Assembly: GCA_964633205.1 (NCBI GenBank)
Contig: CAZWFN010000023.1
Span: forward strand, 1 to 58,447
Reading direction: 5' to 3'
Length of the DNA stretch: 58,447 nucleotides
DNA from: CAYVQE01 sp964633205
Lineage (GTDB): Bacteria; Myxococcota; B64-G9
Shown here piece after piece: positions 18,873 through 28,300 of this stretch. Positions within the stretch are counted from its first letter, which is position 1. The number at the start of each line of letters is the position of its first letter. The notes below the pieces were generated by a model. It saw only the letters and a program-made list of their open reading frames with translations. It searched no databases and was not told the origin of the DNA. Both the position numbers and the translations under genes were made by a program.

Positions 18873-19151
18873 ATGCCTCCCTATTCGACTATCCACGACG
18901 CGTACCTGGTCTACATCCTGGTGGGCGGGCCGCTGCTGTTGCTGCTGCTGTGGTTGGCGGTGCTGTCCCGGCGGCTGACCGTGACCACGAAGCGGTTGAG
19001 CGAGCAGGAGTACCAGGACGCGGTGCACGATTTCGGCCCGGTGCGCGAGGGCCACCGGCCGGTGCCCCTGTTCCTGGTGGTGCTGCTGGTGCTGTTCGTG
19101 CTGTGGGCCATCGGTTACACCTTCTATTCGGCCGAGCACTTTCCCTACTGA
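18873..19151 (+). CDS. Small two-helix membrane protein, possible heme-less CcoP anchor
   Basis: 92 aa with two hydrophobic helices (~10-30 and ~65-83). The second half, with EGHRPVPLFL followed by a helix and AIGYTFYSAEHFPY, resembles the membrane anchor of CcoP, which normally precedes two cytochrome c domains that are missing here. Ribosome site GAGGAGG lies 5 nt upstream. Function is inferred from resemblance and position. Confidence 0.5.
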   Translation: MPPYSTIHDAYLVYILVGGPLLLLLLWLAVLSRRLTVTTKRLSEQEYQDAVHDFGPVREGHRPVPLFLVVLLVLFVLWAIGYTFYSAEHFPY

Positions 19152-19162
19152 GGTCTGCAGCC

Positions 19163-19375
19163 ATGGATGAGCGCAACTACGAACGCGGCGTGCGCAACGC
19201 CTGGATCCTGACCGTGCTGCTGATCCTGCTGGTGGCCGGCTGGACCTGGTTCACCTTCGTCACCAACCGCGACGGGGTCGAGCCGCAGTGGCACATGGGC
19301 GGCGAGCCCTTCGTGCCGGGCGAGTCGATCTACGGCGTGGGCTGGTACACGCCGCAAGTCGAGCCCCAGGAGTGA
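19163..19375 (+). CDS. Small single-helix membrane protein of the respiratory operon
   Basis: 70 aa: a charged N-terminus (MDERNYERGVRNAW), one helix (ILTVLLILLVAGWTWFTFVT) and a hydrophilic tail with GGEPFVPGESIYGVGWYTPQ. I do not recognise a family. It lies 11 nt after the preceding gene and 7 nt before the actE-like gene, so it is co-transcribed and may be an accessory oxidase or ACIII subunit. Confidence 0.6.
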   Translation: MDERNYERGVRNAWILTVLLILLVAGWTWFTFVTNRDGVEPQWHMGGEPFVPGESIYGVGWYTPQVEPQE

Positions 19376-19382
19376 GGCGCGC

Positions 19383-19994
19383 ATGACCCTGAACCCCCGC
19401 CAGGTGATCCGGGCGTTGCTGCCCATCGCTGGCCTGGCCGCGGTGGCCGGCTTCGCCGTCAGCCTGCTGTCCGGCGACGGCTGCGGGCCGGTGGAGCGCG
19501 GGGTGCGCGCCGCGTTGGGCACCTGGGACATGTGGCAGACCCCCCTGGTGGCGCCCCACCAGCGGCCGTTGCATCGGGTGCCGGCCGGGGCCGTGCCGGT
19601 GGGCGGCCGGCCGCAGACTCTGGCCCGGGCCCGGGCCGCGGTGGCGGCCATGCCCGCGGCCGAGCGCGAGGAGCGCGCTGCGCTGGTCTACCGCCGGGCT
19701 TGCCACCACTGCCACGGTGTGAACGGCGACAACCGCATCATCATCGGCGAGAGCTTTCCCTTCCGCCTGCCGGACCTGCGCTCGGACGCGGTGCAGGGCC
19801 TGAGCGACTCACAGATATTCGAAAGCCTGACGCGCGGCAGCCCGCGCATGATCCCGCTGGCGGCCACGCTGAGCGCGCGCGATCGGCTGCTGGCCATCAC
19901 TCACCTGCGCAGCTTGAAGGGCCGGCCGTCGCGTCCCTTCTTCCGCCCCCGCTGGGTGGAGCCGGCCGAGCAGCCCGGCGGCCCACGCCGCTGA
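19383..19994 (+). CDS. actE: Monoheme cytochrome c, ActE-like subunit of alternative complex III
   Basis: 203 aa. N-terminal anchor (residues ~10-30), then the ACIII-type segment DMWQTPLVAPHQRPLHRVPA, which resembles the M-x-x-Q-P...PHQ-type insertion of ActE. One heme site RRACHHCHGVNGDN (~107) and a candidate axial Met in SPRMIPLAATLSARDRL. It lies after the cbb3 genes rather than between actD and actF, so ACIII and oxidase genes are interleaved. Confidence 0.75.
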   Translation: MTLNPRQVIRALLPIAGLAAVAGFAVSLLSGDGCGPVERGVRAALGTWDMWQTPLVAPHQRPLHRVPAGAVPVGGRPQTLARARAAVAAMPAAEREERAALVYRRACHHCHGVNGDNRIIIGESFPFRLPDLRSDAVQGLSDSQIFESLTRGSPRMIPLAATLSARDRLLAITHLRSLKGRPSRPFFRPRWVEPAEQPGGPRR

Positions 19995-20042
19995 ATCCGA
20001 TGGAGGCCTGCCCGCCAGCGGCCGCCGGGCCCGGAGCCCGCC

Positions 20043-22559
20043 TTGGCTGAGCAGCGCTGCGTCCTGTGCGGGACCCCCATCCCCTGGGGCATGCGCCGGC
20101 GCAAGGGCCGGGCCGGACGCTACTGCTGTACCGGCTGTCTGCACGTGGCCGAGATCCTGGCCGCGGTGCCGGACGATCAGGGCCGGCGCATGCTCGAGCA
20201 GGCGCGGCGGATGGGCATCGTACCGGCCGCCGGCAGCGACGCCGAGGCGGCCATGGCGGCCGAGGCGGCTCTGGCCGAGACCGGCACGGCCGGCGGCGCG
20301 GCCGGGCCGGCGGGCGCCGGCGAGGCCGAGCGGGCCGAGCGCTTCCTGGTCGAGGGCTTCGCCTGCCCGGCCTGCGCCTGGCTGGTGGCCACGGTGCTGT
20401 GGCGCCAGAGCGGGGTGCTCGACGCCGAGGCCGACTTCCTCTCCGATTCGGTGCGGGTGCGCTACGACATGCGGCGCACCGGGCCGGACGCCCTGGCGGC
20501 CGCGGCCGGCCGCTTCGGCTACGGGCTGGAGGTGCTGGGCGAGGCCGACAGCCCGGAGGAGGCCCTGTTCTCGCGCCTGCTGACGCGCTTCGTGCTGGCC
20601 ATGTTCCTGGCGCTCAACGCCATGATGCTGTCGGCGGTGCACTGGGCCGCCTACCTGGAGATCGTGCCGCCGGTGGATCTGGAAATGATCGCCATCGTCC
20701 AGCTGGTGCTGGTCACGCCGCTGCTGTGGCTGGGCGTGTGGCCGCTGTGCAAGCGTTCGCTGCAGCTGATGCGCATGGGCCGGCCGAGCATGGATCTGCT
20801 GTTCGTGCTGGGCTTCGGCGCGGCCTTCGGTCTATCGCTGGCCGCCTTTGTCACCCCGGACAGCCGCTTCTACTTCGACGTCTGCGGCGCCTTCGTGGCC
20901 GTCTCGCTGTTCGGCCGCCTGGTCGAGGGCAAGCTGCGGCTGCGCGCGGCGCGCGAGCTGCGCGGCCTGTTGAACGCGAGCGCGGCCAAGGTGGCGGCGC
21001 TGGCGCCCGCCGGGGACGTGGGCTACCTGCCGGTCGACCAGGTCGAGCCCGGGCAGCGGATCCGGATCGAGGCCGGCCGGACCGTGCCATTCGACGGGGT
21101 GCTGCTCGGCGAGCGGCCGCGGCTGGTCTCCGAGGCCATGTTGACCGGCGAGCCCACGCCGGTGCTCAAACGGCCGGGCGAGGAGTTGGCCGCCGGCAGC
21201 GAGACCTTGGGCGAAGGCGTAGAGATGCGGGTGGCGCGGCCCTACCGCGAGGGCCGGCTGCAGCAGATCGCCGACGGCATCGCCCAGGCGCTGACCCGCA
21301 ACGAGCTGCGCTTGCGTTCGGCCGATCGGCTAGCGTCCTGGTTCGTGCCCACCGTGGTGCTGGTGGCCGGGCTGACCTTCGGGCTGCGCTGGGCGCTGCT
21401 GGATGCCGGCCCGCTGGCGCCGGAGGTGTGGCTGCCGACCATCGCCGTGCTGCTGGTGGCCTGTCCCTGCGCCTTCGGCATCGCCACCGCCTCGGCGCTG
21501 GCAGTGGCGGTCTCGGCCCTGCTGCGCCGCGGCATCCTGGTCAAGGACGGCGGCGCGCTGGAGCGGCTGGACGCGGTGGACGTGGTGGCGCTGGACAAGA
21601 CCGGGACGCTGACCGACGGCCGCTGGCGCATCGAGCGGGTGCAGTGGTTCGGCGCGCCGGACGACGGGCTGCTGGCCGCGGTGGCCGGCGCCGAGGCCGG
21701 CATCGATCATCCGGTGGCCCACGCCCTGCGCGGCTTTTTGGTCGGCGAGCGCGGGCTGGAGCCGGTCGCGCCCGAGGCGGTCGAGCTGCAGCCCGGCCGC
21801 GGCCTGATCGCGCGGCTGGCCGGCGGCGAGCTGCGGCTGGGCAGCGCCGGGCTGTTCGAGCGCTTGCCGGCGGTGGCGGGGCTTTCGGATCGCAGCACGC
21901 CGATCTACTTCGGCCGCGGCCCGGCGGCGGCCGGCTGCTTTCTGCTCAGCGACGGGCTGCGGCCCGAGGCGGCGGCGGTGGTGCGCGCCCTGCGCCGCCG
22001 CGGGCTCGAGCCGGTGGTGCTGTCCGGCGACCGGCAGGCGGTGGTCGGGGCGGTGGCCGCCGAGCTGGGCATCCGCCGCGCCGAGGGCGGCCTGACCCCG
22101 GAGGACAAGCGCGAGCGGGTGCGTCACTGGGCGGCGCAGGGCCACCGGGTGGTCTTCTGCGGCGACGGCACCAACGACGCGCCGGCCATGGCCGAGGCCG
22201 AGGTGGCGGTGGCGCTGCGCCACGGCACCGACCTGGCCCGTTCGGCCGCCCACGCGCTGCCGCTGACCGGCGACCTGGCCGCCCTGGAGCCGCTGTTCGC
22301 CGCCGCGGCGCGGACCCACCGCACCATCTGGCGCAACTACTTCTGGGCCTTCGGCTACAACGCGCTGTTTCTGCCCCTGGCCGCCTTCGGCTACCTGCAT
22401 CCCATCTTCGCCGCCGGGCTGATGTTCGCCAGCTCGGTGACCGTGCTGATAAACTCGTTGCGGCTGCGCCCGGCCCTGGAGCGGGACTGGGCGCGTGACG
22501 AACGAGAAGGGGAGGTGCGACGTGATCGAACGTGTGGTGCTGATCGAGCTCACGGCTGA
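20043..22559 (+). CDS. ccoI: Copper-translocating P1B-type ATPase (CcoI/FixI-like)
   Basis: 838 aa. An N-terminal Cys-rich zinc-finger-like element (CVLCGTPIPWG, RYCCTGCLH) is followed by an HMA-like domain with FACPACAWLV. Downstream are the phosphatase TGE in LTGEPTPVLKR, the metal channel ACPCAFG, the phosphorylation site DKTGTLTD, the nucleotide-binding HP in GIDHPVAHA and GDGTNDAPA. It loads copper for CuB assembly of the cbb3 oxidase. TTG start preceded by GGAG at 6 nt. The C-terminal ~12 residues overlap the next gene by 38 nt. Confidence 0.9.
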   Translation: MAEQRCVLCGTPIPWGMRRRKGRAGRYCCTGCLHVAEILAAVPDDQGRRMLEQARRMGIVPAAGSDAEAAMAAEAALAETGTAGGAAGPAGAGEAERAERFLVEGFACPACAWLVATVLWRQSGVLDAEADFLSDSVRVRYDMRRTGPDALAAAAGRFGYGLEVLGEADSPEEALFSRLLTRFVLAMFLALNAMMLSAVHWAAYLEIVPPVDLEMIAIVQLVLVTPLLWLGVWPLCKRSLQLMRMGRPSMDLLFVLGFGAAFGLSLAAFVTPDSRFYFDVCGAFVAVSLFGRLVEGKLRLRAARELRGLLNASAAKVAALAPAGDVGYLPVDQVEPGQRIRIEAGRTVPFDGVLLGERPRLVSEAMLTGEPTPVLKRPGEELAAGSETLGEGVEMRVARPYREGRLQQIADGIAQALTRNELRLRSADRLASWFVPTVVLVAGLTFGLRWALLDAGPLAPEVWLPTIAVLLVACPCAFGIATASALAVAVSALLRRGILVKDGGALERLDAVDVVALDKTGTLTDGRWRIERVQWFGAPDDGLLAAVAGAEAGIDHPVAHALRGFLVGERGLEPVAPEAVELQPGRGLIARLAGGELRLGSAGLFERLPAVAGLSDRSTPIYFGRGPAAAGCFLLSDGLRPEAAAVVRALRRRGLEPVVLSGDRQAVVGAVAAELGIRRAEGGLTPEDKRERVRHWAAQGHRVVFCGDGTNDAPAMAEAEVAVALRHGTDLARSAAHALPLTGDLAALEPLFAAAARTHRTIWRNYFWAFGYNALFLPLAAFGYLHPIFAAGLMFASSVTVLINSLRLRPALERDWARDEREGEVRRDRTCGADRAHG

Positions 22560-22830
22560 ACATCGCAGCCCGCAAGGGCTGCAGGCGGTGGTGTATGAGA
22601 GCCAGCGGGTGCTGCGCGGCTTGCCCGGCGTGCTCGAGGTGCGGGTGGGCCTGGCGGCCGACGGCCCTGCGGCCGAGGACTGGGATGTGATGCTGGTGCT
22701 GCGCTTCGCCGAGCTGGCCGACGTGGAGCCCTATCGGGTGCATCCCGATCACCGGGCCTACGTCGATACCTTTCTCAAGCCGCGGCTGGCCAGCATCCGC
22801 GCCTGGAACTTCGAGCTGGATGCGGCATGA
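22522..22830 (+). CDS. Dabb-family (stress-responsive A/B-barrel) protein
   Basis: 102 aa, a dimeric ferredoxin-like alpha+beta barrel family. It begins IERVVLIELTAEHRSPQGLQ, then LPGVLEVRVG, WDVMLVLRFAELADVEPY, and the family-typical HPDHRAYVDTFLKP. Start GTG at 22522 chosen for GGGGAGG 6 nt upstream, although this overlaps the ccoI reading frame by 38 nt. ATGA overlap with fumC. Dabb members have varied roles; no catalytic assignment is justified. Confidence 0.75.
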   Translation: MIERVVLIELTAEHRSPQGLQAVVYESQRVLRGLPGVLEVRVGLAADGPAAEDWDVMLVLRFAELADVEPYRVHPDHRAYVDTFLKPRLASIRAWNFELDAA

Positions 22831-24242
22831 GCGCCGCTGAGCCAGGGGCGGGGGCCGGGGTGCGCATCGAGCGCGACTCCATGGGCGAAGTCGAGGTGCC
22901 GGCCGCGGCTTACTACGGGGCGCAGACCGCGCGGGCCGTGGCCAACTTTCCCATCTCGGGCACGGGCATCGGCCGCGAGCTGATCCAGGCGCTGGGCTGG
23001 ATCAAGCTGGCCGCGGCGCGGGTCAACCGGGCGCTGGGCAAGCTGCCGGCCGAGCTGGCCGAGGCCATCGCCACGGCCGCCGGCGAGGTGGCCGCCGGGG
23101 CCCACGACGCCGACTTTCCGGTCGACGTCTACCAGACCGGTTCGGGCACCTCGTCGAACATGAACGCCAACGAGGTGATCGCCAACCGGGCAAACGAGCT
23201 GCTGGGCGCCGAGCGCGGGGCCAAGGCGCCGGTGCACCCCAACGATCACGTCAACCTGGGCCAGAGCTCCAACGACGTCTTCCCGAGCGCCATCCACCTG
23301 GCCGCCCTGGTGCGCCTCGACCACCACCTGCTGCCGGCGCTCAGGGCGCTGCAGCGCGGGCTGGAGGACAAGAGCCGCGCCTTCGCCGACGTGATCAAGC
23401 CCGGCCGCACCCACCTGCAGGACGCCACCCCCATCCGGCTGGGGCAGGTGTTTTCGGGCTACGCCGCCCAGGTGGCCCACGGCTGCCGGCACATCGAGCA
23501 GACCCGCGGCCACCTGGCCGAGCTGGCCATCGGCGGCACCGCGGTCGGCACCGGCATCAACACCCACCCCGAGTTCGGCCGCCGCATGGCCGAGGCGCTC
23601 GGCGAGCTGGCCGACGTCGATTGCGTCGAGGCGCCCAACCACTTCGAGGCCCAGGCCGCCCAGGACGCGGCGGTGGCCGCCTCGGGCGCGCTCAAGACGC
23701 TGGCCGGGGCCTTGATCAAGATCGCCAACGACATCCGCTTTCTGGGCTCGGGCCCGCGCTTCGGCCTGGGCGAGCTGCGCATCCCGCCGGTTCAGCCGGG
23801 CTCGTCGATCATGCCGGGCAAGGTCAACCCGGTAATGTGCGAGGCGCTGATCATGGCTGCCGCCCAGGTGATCGGCAACGACGCCGCCATCGCCCTCGGC
23901 GGGCTGTACGGCAACTTCGAGCTCAATGTGATGCTGCCGCTGATCGGCCACAACCTGATCGGCTCCTGCCGGCTGCTCAGCGGAGCGGTCGCGGCCTTTA
24001 GCAGCCGGCTGCTCCAGGGCCTGGAAGCCGACCGCGAGCACATCGCCGCCATGGGCGAGCGCGTCCTGATGCTGGCCACCGCCCTGGCCCCGGTCATCGG
24101 CTACGACCAGGCCGCCGCGATCGCCAAACAGGCCCACGCCGAGAACAAGACCATCCGCCAGGTCGCCCGCGAGCGCCAGCTCCTGGACGAGACCGAACTG
24201 GACCGCCTACTCGACCTCAACCGCCTGGTCGAACCCGACTGA
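22827..24242 (+). CDS. fumC: Fumarate hydratase class II
   Basis: Converts fumarate to malate. 471 aa, start ATG overlapping the previous stop. Conserved segments include YYGAQTARAVANFPI, QTGSGTSSNMNANEV, HPNDHVNLGQSSNDVFP, the catalytic GRTHLQDATP and the superfamily signature SSIMPGKVNPV. Distinguished from aspartase/ASL by GSGTSSNMN and overall class II spacing. Last gene of the respiratory operon, directly downstream of its electron-chain partners. Confidence 0.94.
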   Translation: MSAAEPGAGAGVRIERDSMGEVEVPAAAYYGAQTARAVANFPISGTGIGRELIQALGWIKLAAARVNRALGKLPAELAEAIATAAGEVAAGAHDADFPVDVYQTGSGTSSNMNANEVIANRANELLGAERGAKAPVHPNDHVNLGQSSNDVFPSAIHLAALVRLDHHLLPALRALQRGLEDKSRAFADVIKPGRTHLQDATPIRLGQVFSGYAAQVAHGCRHIEQTRGHLAELAIGGTAVGTGINTHPEFGRRMAEALGELADVDCVEAPNHFEAQAAQDAAVAASGALKTLAGALIKIANDIRFLGSGPRFGLGELRIPPVQPGSSIMPGKVNPVMCEALIMAAAQVIGNDAAIALGGLYGNFELNVMLPLIGHNLIGSCRLLSGAVAAFSSRLLQGLEADREHIAAMGERVLMLATALAPVIGYDQAAAIAKQAHAENKTIRQVARERQLLDETELDRLLDLNRLVEPD

Positions 24243-24430
24243 ACACCCCGCCGCACGCGTGCCGCCACCATCGTGGCCCAACTCGCGCTGTCTGTGAAAA
24301 GGTCCTGCTTGGACCAACCGGCCGCTGATCGTCACCTGGCATTCCATGCAAGCCTGCCCCAACCCCTTGCAGCTATGATGGGGGCCAGCCGGACAAGTGG
24401 TTCTGCCCAAATTCGGCCAATTCGTGGCGC

Positions 24431-24459
24431 TTGACTGTAAGCTCAAGCGAAGGTAAAAT
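24431..24459 (+). promoter_or_regulatory. Promoter of the phospholipase-like gene
   Basis: TTGACT (24431-24436), 17-nt spacer, TAAAAT (24454-24459); each box matches consensus at 5 of 6. Predicted start near 24466, about 200 nt before the coding start. Confidence 0.6.
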
Positions 24460-24480
24460 TTATCATAGTCAACAGCATGA

Positions 24481-24501
24481 TGCTGCGGTACTGACGCAGC
24501 A
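24481..24501 (+). other. Leader stem-loop
   Basis: TGCTGCG (24481-24487), 7-nt loop, CGCAGCA (24495-24501), overlapped on its 5' side by the palindrome CAGCATGATGCTG (24473-24485), so two alternative folds are possible close to the predicted transcript 5' end. Confidence 0.4.
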
Positions 24502-24527
24502 GCGCGGGGAGCGGCCGATGTCCGGAT

Positions 24528-24548
24528 GCAGGCAGGCAGGCAGGCAGG
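24528..24548. repeat. CAGG tetranucleotide microsatellite (about five units)
   Basis: Uninterrupted GCAGG repeats of period 4 within the untranslated leader upstream of 24669. Such tracts can change length by slippage. Confidence 0.75.
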
Positions 24549-24668
24549 TGCATTAGACCCTGTTGCGCGTTCCCCAGGTGGTGTGGCGACCCCCCTCCAT
24601 CGAGCGCGGTCCGGCGTGGGGCCGGGCTGCGCCGGAGTCGATTCCAACCTTTGCTCAATGGAGGGGAC

Positions 24669-25355
24669 ATGCGCATTCGAACGATCTCGATACTTGTCGT
24701 TGCAATTTCTTCGATGCTGTTGGCGCGGCCGGCGGGGGCATGGAGGGAGGACCACCATCCCGGCATCGTCACCGATGCGCTCGACTACATGCTCGACCAC
24801 AGCGATGATGCGCTGATGCAGGCCGCGGCCGAGTGGCTGTGGTGGGCGCCGGGCAGCAACCACCTGCTGATGGACAAGGACTACTACCTCGATCCCGAGC
24901 CGCGCTGCCACGAGAACGCCGACGGCTACCCGGGCTACTACAGCGCCGCCTGTGCCCTGCGGGCGGAGACATCCAACAGCGACTGGTACTCGGACATGTT
25001 TGCGGTTATCAACCCCAGGGGCTTGTACGCGGCCTGTATCTTGCCGGACTTCAGACCCGACTACTGCGAGCTCGGCACGAGCCTGCTCGTCTCGGCGGAG
25101 GTCCTGGCCACAGCGGGCATGGGAACCATCGGCATGGTGCTGCCGAGCAACGCGAGACCTATTACGAAAACTTGGGTTATCTACACAAGAACCTGGACGC
25201 CTTCTGTGGTGGACAGGGATGTGGCGAGGGCAGCGAGGGGGATTGTTTCGCAGACGGTGGGGACATGGAGAAGATGTCCTTTTTGTGCCATCTGGGCAAT
25301 CTCGGACTGGTGTGGATCGACCCGGATACAGCCGGTGAGCGCTACAACGGGTTGA
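24669..25355 (+). CDS. Zn-phospholipase C/S1-P1-like secreted protein, N-terminal part (frameshifted)
   Basis: ATG at 24669 after GGAGGGG. The signal peptide ILVVAISSMLLARPAGA would be cleaved before Trp, giving mature WREDHHPGIVTDALDYML. In zinc-dependent phospholipase C and S1-P1 nucleases the mature N-terminal Trp and nearby His/Asp bind zinc, which fits. Sensible coding continues through ILPDFRPDYCELGTSLL and GMGTIGMVLPS. Near 25140-25155 the coding sense jumps to another frame; the last ~60 residues of this frame look like noise. One missing base would restore a ~1280-residue protein with the next entry. Confidence 0.65.
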   Translation: MRIRTISILVVAISSMLLARPAGAWREDHHPGIVTDALDYMLDHSDDALMQAAAEWLWWAPGSNHLLMDKDYYLDPEPRCHENADGYPGYYSAACALRAETSNSDWYSDMFAVINPRGLYAACILPDFRPDYCELGTSLLVSAEVLATAGMGTIGMVLPSNARPITKTWVIYTRTWTPSVVDRDVARAARGIVSQTVGTWRRCPFCAIWAISDWCGSTRIQPVSATTG

Positions 25356-28300
25356 CCTGTCACCAGCACACGTTGGACGCCGGCCAGAATATTGCGGCCG
25401 CCAGGTACCTGCCGGTGGACTCGATGGCGGCCTACTGGATGTTCAGCTGGCAGGACGTGGTGGAGCTGGGCCCGGCCCTGCACGCCGCCCAGGACGCCTT
25501 CGAGCCGCACCACAACTACAACTACCTGGGCCGCGGTCATTCGGTGTTCGAGGAATGGGCCGCCAACCTCAGGAATACGCGAGAGCTGTGCCGGCAGGCT
25601 TCCGGATCCGGGGTGTGCGAGTCGGACGAGTTCCTGGAGGAGGAGCTCTACTCGCCGGATGCTGTTACGAGCTACCTTAGAGAGAACCCTTGGCAGGAGA
25701 ACTTCGACCAAGGCGAGCTTCCGGAAAACATCGTGGCCAACGCCGCGGTGCTCGCCGCGGATTGGGACCAGGAAGCTGGTGATGTGGCGGCCAATCCAGG
25801 TGACGAGACATACCAGAAGGCCATCACCTGGCAAGCCAACAACACCAGCCTGGCTCAGCAGTACGCAGAGCAGGAGGGCTGGCATGACCCCCTGGCCCTG
25901 GGGTACAACCTGGCCGTGACGGTCACGGCCGTGCTGCTGGGCAAGGCCTTCGACGAGCACTACTCGAGCTGGCAGAGCCGGGGCTACTGCGAGCAGCTAC
26001 GGCAGGCCGACCTCGAGCAGTGGTACCGCATCGTGCCCGGCCCGCCCGCCGGCGGGTACCTGCCGCAAGAGCTGGCCGGCGGCTGGTACATCCGGCTGCA
26101 GGAGGGGACGGCGGCCGAGTCCGGCCACCCGTACTACAACGACGGCGCCGGCCATCCATCCAACCGCATGGTGTTCAGCGTGCCCCACCGGGTGTTCTAC
26201 GACTACGACGTGGAGACCACGCGGATCCGGCTGGCCTTCAACCAGCGCTGCGACTGGCACGAGCAGGAGGGCGACGCCGTGGTCGTGCGCGCCCGCTGGT
26301 TCGTCGTCGCCGATGATCGACTCAGCGACTGGGAGGAGATCGCGCGGTTCGAGCATCCCGCCGAGCTGGCGGGCCAGACCGTCACCCTGGAGCCGCCGGG
26401 AGCCGGGCTGCGCCTGGCGCGGGTGGAGGTCGAGCTGGTCCAGGGACACTTGACGGTCGCCGGCGGTCAGGACGGCGAGGTGGTGGTATTCGACGGCCAG
26501 GACTGGACCGCGCTGGAGCCCGTGCCGGCCGGCGGCATGCTCCCCGGCGACGTCACCGGCATCTGGTCCAGCCCCGAGGGCCGGTTGTTCGCCGTGACCG
26601 CCGGCGGTCAGGTCTGGACTCTGCAGCTCGGTGCCGGCTCGGGCTGGGAGCAGATGGAGACCGGGATATTCCGGCCCGGGGGTTACGAGGCGGTCTGGGG
26701 GACGGCGGAGAACGATGTCTACGCGGTCGGGGATTGGTGGGGCTACGTGGACCACTGGGACGGCGTCGAGTGGAGCGTGCTGCTGGACGGCGGCGGCGAC
26801 GGAACCGGGCTGCACGGCATCTGGGGCAGCGGGCCGGAGGATGTATACGCGGTGGGCCAGCAGGGCGCGGTGATGCACTTCGACGACCAGGACTGGGAGC
26901 TGATGCACAGCCATCCCGGCTACGACCTGGAGGCTGTCCACGGGGCCTCGCCGCAGGAGGTGGCCGCTGTCGGCACCGGGGAGACGGTGCTCTGGTCCGA
27001 CGGCCAGAGCTGGACCGAGATCCACGGCGGCGGCGCGGCGACGCTGCACGGGGTCTGGGTGGGCGGCGGCGAGCTGTTCGCAGCCGGTGACGGTGGACTG
27101 GTGCTGCACCACGACGGACTCGGCTGGACCCGCTGGTCGGTGGGCGCCGGTGCCGATCTCGAGGCGATCTGGGGTCTGTCGCCGAGCCAGGTCTACGTCG
27201 CGGGCGCCGGCGGCACCGTGGCGCTGTTCGACGGCCAGAGCTGGCGAGAGCCGTCCGGGGTGCCGACCGGTGTTGGCCTGCAGGCGCTGGCCGGGATGGT
27301 GCCGCGCTGCAGCCCGGAGCGCCGCTACGGCTTCCGGGTGGATCGCGTCGAAGCCGAGGTCCGCGAGCACAACCGGCCACCGGGCAACATCGACAGCCTG
27401 CAGATCGTCGCTGAGATCGTCGACTGGATCCACGACGGCCTGGTGACCGGACACTTCGAGGGGCTGGGCATCATCTACGACTGTGCGCCCGGCAGCGCCT
27501 GCGACCAGGCGATACAGGGCGAGCTGCAGGACATCTTCGGCGAGGCGCTGGCCGGCGGCGGTGTGCTGGAGACCGAGCAGGTCTTCGACATCGTGCACGA
27601 GGCTTTCACCGCCCACGCCGACGATCCGGCGGTGTGCCCGGCGCTGAGCGCGCTGGCGCTGGTGCGGGCGGTGCAGGCTACCAGCCCCGGTCACGCCATC
27701 GTCGACAGCGGCCTGGCCGAGGCCGCGGCCGGCTGGTCGCTGCGCCGCCAGGGGCTGCGGGACGGTCGCCGCGGCCGGCCGGGGCCGGTGGAGTTCACGG
27801 CTAGTCTGGACCTGGACGAGCAGCCGGTGGGCAACCGGACGGCAACCCGGCGCCGGGCTGGCGGCGGGCTGCCGGGCATGGCGGCTCCGCCGGCGGCCGG
27901 CTGGCCGGGGTTCAGACCGCCGAGCGCCGGGGAGCTGGCCGACGCCGAGGGCATCGTGGACTACCTGCAGCAGCGGCGGCGGTCGCTCGATCGCTACCTG
28001 TGGCACAACCTGGACCGCATCGTGCGCGGCAACATCGCGGGCTTGATCGCGGTGCTGGACACCGACGCCAGCGGCAACCCGGCGGCCGAGCAGCGGCTGG
28101 CCGAGCACCGGACCCTGCTCGAGGACCTGCGCCACGAGATCGACATGCTGGCCGACGACGACGGCGACGGCGTGTCCAACCGCGACGACCTGTGCCCGGA
28201 CGAATGCGCCCGCGGCATGGACGCCGACGGCGACGGCTGCATCGACACGGCCTGCGGGCTCGGCGAGGAGGTCGGCCTGTCGGTCAGGTGGTGGCTGCCG

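Larger units (their letters stand above)
24243..24668. other. Intergenic stretch with promoter and a structured ~200-nt leader
   Basis: No credible gene. It holds a small hairpin (GGTCC-TGCTT-GGACC, 24301-24315), a strong promoter at 24431-24459, a 7-bp stem-loop at 24481-24501, and a 4-bp microsatellite. The predicted transcript would have a leader of about 200 nt before the ATG at 24669. Confidence 0.6.

Noticed and set aside
24528..24548. CAGG repeats as a CRISPR-like array
   Set aside because: Units are 4 bp without spacers; it is a microsatellite.
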